DNA of 64,000 nucleotides, from positions 17,683 to 81,682 of the forward strand of contig CAZHDW010000007.1 in assembly GCA_964531265.1 (NCBI GenBank). Direction: 5' to 3'. Positions 58,935 to 64,000 of this stretch are shown piece by piece. The notes under the pieces are model-generated. The model ran no database searches. It was not told the origin of the DNA and was given only the letters and a program-made list of their open reading frames with translations. Source of the DNA: Hominenteromicrobium sp964531265 (GTDB lineage Bacteria; Bacillota; Clostridia; Oscillospirales; Acutalibacteraceae). How positions within the stretch are numbered: position 1 is the first letter of the stretch; the number at the start of each line of letters is the position of its first letter. The position numbers were made by a program, and so were the translations under genes.

Positions 58935-59993
58935 ATGAATTCGTGGGAGCGCATTAAGCGTATGTATGAGCACAAGGAAGCTGACCGTGTGCCGATAATA
59001 GACGATCCGTGGGCAGGCACCATCCGTCGCTGGAAAAACGAGGGCATGCCGGCAGATGTCGCATGGGAAGATTACTTCGGTGCCGATAAGCTCGGCGTAT
59101 TCCAGGTGGATATCACACCGAGATACGAACAGAAAATACTCGAAGAAAATGACCGTTGGTATATAGCTACATCCGAGTGGGGCGTCACAATGAAGCACTT
59201 CAAGGAGGAGGACTCCACACCGGAGTTTTTGGACTTCAAGGTGGTCGATGAGGAGGCATGGGCCGATGCAAAGGCACGCATGACTCTTGAGGATGACCGC
59301 ATTCCGTGGGATATGCTCAAAGAGAATTTTCCAAAGTGGAGAGCCGAGGGCCGCTGGATACGCGCTGTCTTCTGGTTCGGCTTTGACGTTACACACTCCT
59401 GGATGATGGGTACCGAGAACCTGCTCATCGCAATGATGGAGGAGCCGGAGCTTGTTGAGGATATGTTCGATACCTACCTCAAGCACAATATCGCTCTGTA
59501 CGACCGTCTTTGGGATGCAGGCTATAAGTTTGATGAGCTGTTCTGGTACGACGATATGGGCTACAAGGGAACTACCTTCTTCTCACCAAATATGTACCGC
59601 AATATGCTTCAGCCATACCACAAAAAGGCTGTCAACTGGGCACATGAGCACGGCATCGTTGCACAGCTTCATTCCTGCGGCGATATCATGACTCTGCTTC
59701 CGGATATCGTGGCAACCGGCGTTGATGCGCTGAATCCGCTCGAGGTCAAGGCCGGTATGGACTGCCTCAAGATAAAGAAGGAATACGGCGATAAGCTCTG
59801 CCTGCGCGGCGGTATAAATGCCGTTAACTGGACAAATCCGGAGGCTATTATCGCAGAGATCAACGAGAAGGTGCCGATCCTCAAGGAGAACGGCGGATTT
59901 ATCTTCTCATCCGACCACTCCATTCCGAATGCGGTATCTCTTGAGAACATGAAGGTAATCATGGATGAGATCAAGCGCGTCGGCCGTTACTAA
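58935..59993 (+). CDS. UroD-superfamily methyltransferase, likely substrate-facing (MT1-like)
   Basis: 352 residues. NSWERIKRMYEHKEADRVPI opens as in MtaA/CmuA relatives. The zinc-type motif H-x-C is in AQLHSCGDI (H246, C248), but the third ligand cysteine, expected in an SSGCDIP-like segment, is replaced: FSSDHSIPN (D327, H328). Large aromatic patches (ELFWYDDMGYKG, WIRAVFWFGFDVTHSWMMG) suggest a pocket for a bulky methylated substrate. Methyl transfer to the corrinoid protein encoded next is inferred from the operon. AAAGGGAG precedes the ATG. Confidence 0.82.
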   Translation: MNSWERIKRMYEHKEADRVPIIDDPWAGTIRRWKNEGMPADVAWEDYFGADKLGVFQVDITPRYEQKILEENDRWYIATSEWGVTMKHFKEEDSTPEFLDFKVVDEEAWADAKARMTLEDDRIPWDMLKENFPKWRAEGRWIRAVFWFGFDVTHSWMMGTENLLIAMMEEPELVEDMFDTYLKHNIALYDRLWDAGYKFDELFWYDDMGYKGTTFFSPNMYRNMLQPYHKKAVNWAHEHGIVAQLHSCGDIMTLLPDIVATGVDALNPLEVKAGMDCLKIKKEYGDKLCLRGGINAVNWTNPEAIIAEINEKVPILKENGGFIFSSDHSIPNAVSLENMKVIMDEIKRVGRY

Positions 59994-60077
59994 TCTATAG
60001 ACAGTATACTCTTTCAGCACATGTTTTTCAAGTGCTGCGAAAATTACCAATGACAGTATTTTAGGGGGATTATTATC

Positions 60078-60707
60078 ATGGAATTAAAGGAAATTTCCGC
60101 TCAGCTTCAGGCCGGAAAGGCAAAAATAGTCAAGACTCTCGTTCAGCAGGCCGTTGATGAGGGCTTTGCTCCGCAGCAGATACTCGAAGAGGGTCTTCTG
60201 GACGGCATGTCCGTTATCGGCGAGAAGTTCAAGAACAACGAGGTTTTCGTACCGGAGGTTCTCATTGCGGCACGTGCAATGAACCAGGGCGTTTCCATTT
60301 TGAAGCCGCTGCTTGCAGCAGAGGGCATTAAGGCATCCGGCAAGGTTTGCATCGGCACTGTTCAGGGCGACCTGCATGACATCGGCAAGAACCTTGTAAA
60401 GATGATGATGGAGGGTAAGGGCCTTGAGGTCATCGACCTCGGTACCGACGTAGCTCCGGAGACCTTCGTAAAGACAGCTATCGAGGAGAACTGCCAGATC
60501 ATCGCATGCTCCGCTCTGCTCACAACAACAATGAACGTTATGGGCGATGTTGTTAAGGCTGCCGAGGCTGCCGGCATTCGCGATAAGGTCAAGATCATGA
60601 TCGGCGGTGCTCCGGTAAATCAGGCATTCTGCGACGAGATCGGTGCGGATTCCTACACCGTTGACGCAGCAAGCGCAGCGGATCAGGCCGTGGCTTTTTG
60701 CAGCTAA
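60078..60707 (+). CDS. Corrinoid (B12-binding) methyl-carrier protein
   Basis: 209 residues: a four-helix cap domain (KIVKTLVQQAVDEGFAPQQI, EVFVPEVLIAARAMNQGVSI), then the Rossmann B12 domain with the lower-axial ligand motif GTVQGDLHDIGKNLV (D98-x-H100-x2-G103), and the SALLTTTMNVM and IMIGGAPVNQAF loops. This is the MtaC/MttC/MtbC family. It shuttles a methyl group on cobalt between two methyltransferases. Shine-Dalgarno is AGGGGG about ten bases upstream. Located between the two UroD-family genes. Confidence 0.94.
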   Translation: MELKEISAQLQAGKAKIVKTLVQQAVDEGFAPQQILEEGLLDGMSVIGEKFKNNEVFVPEVLIAARAMNQGVSILKPLLAAEGIKASGKVCIGTVQGDLHDIGKNLVKMMMEGKGLEVIDLGTDVAPETFVKTAIEENCQIIACSALLTTTMNVMGDVVKAAEAAGIRDKVKIMIGGAPVNQAFCDEIGADSYTVDAASAADQAVAFCS

Positions 60708-60734
60708 GCTAAATTATTTAAGGGGAAAGTTGAA

Positions 60735-61727
60735 ATGAATATTCGTGAAATTTTGTGGAATGCAGCACGCTCCGACGAGCAGCGAGCACTGCCTATACTC
60801 TCGTTTCCTGCAACGCAGAAATTGAATGTCACCGTTGAGCAGCTTGTGAATGATTCCGAGCTTATGGCTCAGGCCATGAAGATCGTTTCCGACGAGACGA
60901 ATACTCTGGCCGCCGTCAGCATGATGGATCTTTCCGTTGAGGCTGAGGCCTTCGGTGCAAGCGTAAAGTTCTCCAAGGATGAGGTTCCGGCCATAATCGG
61001 TCAGCTCATTTCCGATGAGGACGAGGCAAATGAGCTGGAGGTACCGACACTCGATGCCGGACGCGCCAAGCTCTATATCGAGGGTGTTCGTCTTGCAAAG
61101 CAGAGGATCACGGATAAGCCGGTGCTTGCAGGCATGATAGGCCCGTATTCACTTGCGGGCAGACTGATGGATGTTACTGAGGTAATGTATTTCTGCTATG
61201 ATGAGCCCGAGACCGTGCATGTTGTTCTGGATAAGGCCGTACAGTACCTCATTCAGTACGGAAAGGCAATGAGGGAGGCCGGCGCGGACGGTATACTCAT
61301 GGCCGAGCCGCTGACGGGTATACTCAGCCCGGCAATGGCGGAGGAATTCTCCATGCCGTATGTAAAGCGCATCATAGATGCTCTTCAGGACGATGATTTC
61401 GCAGTGCTCTATCACAACTGCGGAAACTCTGTCTCCAGTATGCTCAAGCCGATATTCGAGCAGGGCGCTGCCGCTTATCATTTCGGCAATGCGGTCAGCA
61501 TGGAGCAGGTCATGAAGGAGGCTCCCGAGGATGCACTGTGCATGGGCAATATCGACCCGTCGGCACAGTTTGCACACGGTACTCCGGAGTCGATAACAGC
61601 GGCCACAAAGGAACTCATCGAAAAGTGCGGCGGCTACAGGAACTTTGTTCCCTCATCCGGCTGCGATATCCCGGCACATTCAAGCTGGGACAACATAGAT
61701 GCTTTCTTTAAAGCACTTGAAAACTGA
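60735..61727 (+). CDS. MtaA-like UroD-superfamily methyltransferase
   Basis: 330 residues. MNIREILWNAARSDEQRALP start; PVLAGMIGPYSLAGRLMDVT and GADGILMAEPLTGILSPAMA are the UroD-fold signatures. The complete zinc set of MtaA/MtbA is present: YHNCGN (H227, C229) and SSGCDIPAH (C310). In methanogens such enzymes pass the corrinoid methyl to coenzyme M; in a bacterium the acceptor is probably a different thiol or folate. This one is more like MtaA than the first UroD-family gene of the operon. GGGGAAAG precedes the ATG. Confidence 0.87.
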   Translation: MNIREILWNAARSDEQRALPILSFPATQKLNVTVEQLVNDSELMAQAMKIVSDETNTLAAVSMMDLSVEAEAFGASVKFSKDEVPAIIGQLISDEDEANELEVPTLDAGRAKLYIEGVRLAKQRITDKPVLAGMIGPYSLAGRLMDVTEVMYFCYDEPETVHVVLDKAVQYLIQYGKAMREAGADGILMAEPLTGILSPAMAEEFSMPYVKRIIDALQDDDFAVLYHNCGNSVSSMLKPIFEQGAAAYHFGNAVSMEQVMKEAPEDALCMGNIDPSAQFAHGTPESITAATKELIEKCGGYRNFVPSSGCDIPAHSSWDNIDAFFKALEN

Positions 61728-61738
61728 TTAAAGTTAAC

Positions 61739-61768
61739 TATGCTGTGTCCATTCTTGGGCACAGCATA
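61739..61768 (+). other. Intercistronic hairpin before DUF2284 gene
   Basis: TATGCTGTGTCC (61739-61750) pairs with GGGCACAGCATA (61757-61768), one U-G in the forward RNA. No U tract follows. It may set the relative level of the last two genes. Confidence 0.5.
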
Positions 61769-61788
61769 ACTATAGGGAGGAAATATAA

Positions 61789-62352
61789 ATGGTCGACCGG
61801 AAAAGCCTGATTGATGCAGCAATTGAAAACGGAGCGATAAAGGCAGAGGTCATTTTGCAGGAGCAGATAGTCACCGATAAGGCCTTTTGGGATATATGTG
61901 CCTCCAACGGATGCGGAAGATTCGGCAAGTACTGGACATGTCCGCCTGCTATAGGCAAGCCGGATGAGCTTTTGGCGGAGCTTAAGGGCTACAGCCATGC
62001 AATGCTCTACCAGACTATAGGCGATATAGAGGACAGCTTTGACATTGAAGGAATGACAGAGGTCGGTCACAATCACGAGGAGGTCAGTCGTAGGATACAT
62101 GCAGCGGCTAATACGCTCTTTGCCGGGGAGAAATTCCTGCATCTTTCGAGCGGCGGCTGCTATCTTTGCGAGCGCTGCGCAAAACAGGACGATCTTCCGT
62201 GCAGATTCCCGGATGAAGCTCTGGCGCCCATGGAGGGCTACTGCATCGATGTTTATAAAACGAGCACGAATACCGACCTGAAATACATTAACGGCACCAA
62301 TACCGTCACATACTTCGGTATCATACTGTTTACGGAGACAGAAAATGTATGA
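61789..62352 (+). CDS. DUF2284 predicted metal-binding protein
   Basis: 187 residues with two cysteine groups: CASNGCGRFGKYWTCPP (about 42-58) and GGCYLCERCAKQDDLPCRFP (about 122-141), then MEGYCIDVYKT. This is DUF2284, a metal or Fe-S binding family that recurs next to corrinoid methyltransferases and RACo-type activators. It could pass electrons to the reactivator; this is inference. GGGAGG precedes the ATG. It overlaps the next gene by eight bases. Confidence 0.82.
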   Translation: MVDRKSLIDAAIENGAIKAEVILQEQIVTDKAFWDICASNGCGRFGKYWTCPPAIGKPDELLAELKGYSHAMLYQTIGDIEDSFDIEGMTEVGHNHEEVSRRIHAAANTLFAGEKFLHLSSGGCYLCERCAKQDDLPCRFPDEALAPMEGYCIDVYKTSTNTDLKYINGTNTVTYFGIILFTETENV

Positions 62353-63811
62353 GTTAACGCTTTGGCAGAACGGCAAGTGCAGGAAGCTCTACTTTGAGGG
62401 TGAAAGGCTTCTGGATGACGTTCTGCACGAAAACGGAATATATACGGCACACCCCTGCGGAGGATGGGGAAGCTGCGGCAAATGCGCTGTGGAGCTTAGG
62501 GGCGAGGTATCCGAGCCGAACGACGCCGAAAGACGCGCAGGTATGCGGCTTTCCTGTCAGGCTGTGCTGCTCGGCGATGCCGAGGTGATTTTGCCGGATG
62601 CAGCCGTCGGACACAGGATAGAGACCGCAACCGCCGAGCATATCGCTGCACTGCATCCTATGGAGGGCAGCTTCGGCGCTGCGGTGGATATCGGCACAAC
62701 GACCATAGCGGTAAAGGCCTATGAGCTTTCAACCGGAAAATGCATCGGCACAGCGGCCGGGCTGAATCCGCAGGGAGCAATAGCGGCCGATGTTATGGGG
62801 CGCATAGCTGCCGCAATGAGGGGTGAGGGCGAAAGGCTTCGCGAGCAGGTGACGAAGAAGCTTGATGAGCTTTTAAGGGAGGCCATGGGCGGCGCTCTGC
62901 CGGATTCCATGGTGATAACCGGCAATACCACCATGCTGTACCTGCTGGTGGGGCTTGATCCCACAAGCCTGTCGCGAGCACCCTTTATTGCCGATACCCT
63001 GTTCAATCTCGAGACAGAGATACTGAATGTTAAGGCATATTTGCCGCCGTGCATGAATGCCTTTGTCGGTGCGGATATAACAACAGCAGTGCTTGCGAGT
63101 GGAATGTGCAAAAGTAACTCCACATCGCTGCTGTGCGATATCGGTACCAACGGAGAAATGGCATTGTGGAAGGACGGCAGGCTCTATGTTACGTCCACAG
63201 CGGCCGGCCCGGCCTTTGAGGGTGCAGGTATATCCTGCGGCTGCGGCAGTGTCAGCGGCGCTGTTGACAGGGTTTGGACTGAAAACGGCAGGCTCTGCGT
63301 GCACACTATCGCGGATGCACCGGCGGTTGGTGTTTGCGGTTCCGGACTGATAGATGCGATAGCCGCCGGGCTTCGCACGGAGCAGATAGACGAGACGGGC
63401 TCAATGGATGAGGATGAGCTGGTGCTGTGCGACAATGTGGTGCTTGAGCCGCAGGATGTGCGCGCAGTACAGCTTGCAAAGGCGGCAATCGCTGCCGGCA
63501 TGGAGATGCTTATCGAGACAGCCGGAGCGTCCATGGATGAGATAGAGACCCTGTATATCGCAGGCGGTTTCGGAAGCCACCTGAATGTAAGCAGTGCGGC
63601 GGAGATAGGTCTGCTGCCGAAGGAGCTTGCAGAGAGAGCGAGGATAATCGGAAACGCTGCACTTTCGGGTGCGGCAGAGGTGCTGCTGAATGGGGAGGCA
63701 AGGGCCGCCCTCAACAGCATTGCCGAGTCATCCGAGCATGTCAATCTCGGCGGAGACCCGAGATTTAATGAAAAATACGTCGATAAAATGTTTTTTGGGG
63801 ATGAAATATAA
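62345..63811 (+). CDS. Reductive activator of corrinoid proteins (RACo-like, ASKHA)
   Basis: 488 residues. N-terminal [2Fe-2S] ferredoxin-like domain with C38-x5-C44-x2-C47 (PCGGWGSCGKC) and C71 (LSCQ). Then the linker and the ASKHA ATPase: GAAVDIGTTTIAVKAYEL, VITGNTTMLYLLVG, LLCDIGTNGEMALWKDG, GAGISCGCGSVSGAV, VGVCGSGLIDAIAAGL and IETLYIAGGFGSHLNV. RACo proteins use ATP to push an electron onto Co(II) of the corrinoid and restore Co(I). It completes the operon, showing that the carrier is meant to cycle as Co(I)/methyl-Co(III). Confidence 0.93.
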   Translation: MYELTLWQNGKCRKLYFEGERLLDDVLHENGIYTAHPCGGWGSCGKCAVELRGEVSEPNDAERRAGMRLSCQAVLLGDAEVILPDAAVGHRIETATAEHIAALHPMEGSFGAAVDIGTTTIAVKAYELSTGKCIGTAAGLNPQGAIAADVMGRIAAAMRGEGERLREQVTKKLDELLREAMGGALPDSMVITGNTTMLYLLVGLDPTSLSRAPFIADTLFNLETEILNVKAYLPPCMNAFVGADITTAVLASGMCKSNSTSLLCDIGTNGEMALWKDGRLYVTSTAAGPAFEGAGISCGCGSVSGAVDRVWTENGRLCVHTIADAPAVGVCGSGLIDAIAAGLRTEQIDETGSMDEDELVLCDNVVLEPQDVRAVQLAKAAIAAGMEMLIETAGASMDEIETLYIAGGFGSHLNVSSAAEIGLLPKELAERARIIGNAALSGAAEVLLNGEARAALNSIAESSEHVNLGGDPRFNEKYVDKMFFGDEI

Positions 63812-63815
63812 GGAG

Positions 63816-63848
63816 AACCGCCTGGTCGAATTGCGATCAGGCGGTTTT
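63816..63848 (+). terminator. Intrinsic terminator of the corrinoid operon
   Basis: A 13-bp stem (63816-63828 with 63834-63846; one G-U) followed by TTTT to 63848. The 110 bases after it hold no gene that I can see and are AT-rich. Confidence 0.85.
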
Positions 63849-63960
63849 CATATGCATAATTGATTATTCGGCTTGGCTCCGTTATTTGCGTTCTTAAACA
63901 TTTTAATTTAAGTTTTGTATCTTTTGAGCCAATATTTTATCTCAATTATCTATATTATTT

Positions 63961-64000
63961 TCACTTACTGATTTTCTGTTGCCATAATGTTGCCACGAAG
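63961..64000 (-). CDS. Possible C-terminal tail of a reverse-strand gene, perhaps an integrase
   Basis: The reverse strand reads FVATLWQQKISK and stop (TGA at 63961-63963). Such Val-Ala-Thr-Leu-Trp-Gln-Gln endings recall the tails of some tyrosine recombinases, whose terminal codons often overlap an attachment site. Twelve codons are too few to be sure. GTTGCCATAATGTTGCCA is an internal direct repeat of GTTGCCA. Confidence 0.25.
   Translation of the reverse strand, partial: FVATLWQQKISK

Noticed and set aside
60001..60077. Hairpin between first UroD-family gene and corrinoid carrier as a terminator
   Set aside because: Only a six-pair CAGCAC/GTGCTG stem with an AT-rich loop and no U tract after it; too weak to call.
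1..64000. tRNA, rRNA, complete insertion sequences, prophage or CRISPR arrays
   Set aside because: I scanned the gaps on both strands and saw no cloverleaf, rRNA-like sequence, transposase or phage structural gene; the only mobile-element hints are at 43.1-43.7 kb and the right edge.

Overview
The window looks like chromosome from an anaerobic, endospore-forming Clostridia bacterium of moderate GC content, probably an Oscillospiraceae/Ruminococcaceae-type gut Firmicute. The evidence is sporulation genes (spoVAE, spoIIP, a SpoIID-domain protein), a flagellin lysine methylase, a Na+-pumping decarboxylase beta subunit, an oxygen-sensitive Fe-S serine dehydratase, group II ECF transporter genes, corrinoid methyl-transfer enzymes, strong AGGAGG-type ribosome binding sites and sigma-A promoters. 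The species cannot be named from the sequence alone. I found no rRNA, tRNA, CRISPR array or complete mobile element.

Layout. 1-5.1 kb: partial sugar isomerase, D-lactate dehydrogenase, spoVAE, a 49-codon membrane peptide, fliB, then a reverse-strand Na+-decarboxylase locus behind a riboswitch-like leader. 5.1-11.7 kb: sugar isomerase, trmB, a DUF4430/ECF S-component pair, trkH-trkA and a DegV protein. 11.7-20.7 kb: a SpoIID/peptidoglycan-binding protein with a partner, a two-gene operon behind an operator-dense promoter, an AGCS symporter, serine dehydratase, a PHP enzyme, a DUF896 protein, a MATE exporter and a HAD hydrolase. 20.7-28.4 kb: DUF4358 lipoprotein, a membrane protein, the xpaC-telA-lemA-TPM-HAD cluster, an HxlR regulator, and the decayed remains of a collagen-like spore protein with its glycosyltransferase. 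28.4-39 kb: spoIIP, htpG, membrane proteins, tadA, a CorC-type protein, a TetM-like GTPase and hflX. 39-43 kb: argG-argH-argF behind ArgR-box-like sites. 43-44.6 kb: a small AT-rich island and a GrpB/pyrophosphatase-like fusion. 44.8-57.9 kb: a long forward run ruvC-ruvA-ruvB-glmM-rRNA methylase-ecfA1-ecfA2-ecfT-truA-DUF5711-cvpA-pgsA-clpE-like. 57.9-63.85 kb: a divergent AraC regulator and a corrinoid methyl-transfer operon (UroD-family enzyme, corrinoid protein, second UroD-family enzyme, DUF2284 protein, RACo-type reactivator). The last 150 bases are AT-rich and may begin an integrated element.

Connections. The ECF energising module at 49-52 kb can serve scattered S components such as the one at 7.1 kb. 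The DUF4430 protein next to that S component hints, by inference only, at corrinoid uptake, which the operon at 59-64 kb would need. TrkH/TrkA, the AGCS symporter and the decarboxylase beta subunit together point to Na+/K+ bioenergetics. The observations most worth following are the corrinoid operon, whose two UroD-family enzymes differ at a metal-ligand position, the riboswitch-like leader on the Na+-pump gene, the operator-dense promoter at 13.8 kb, and the decayed BclA/SgtA-like pair.
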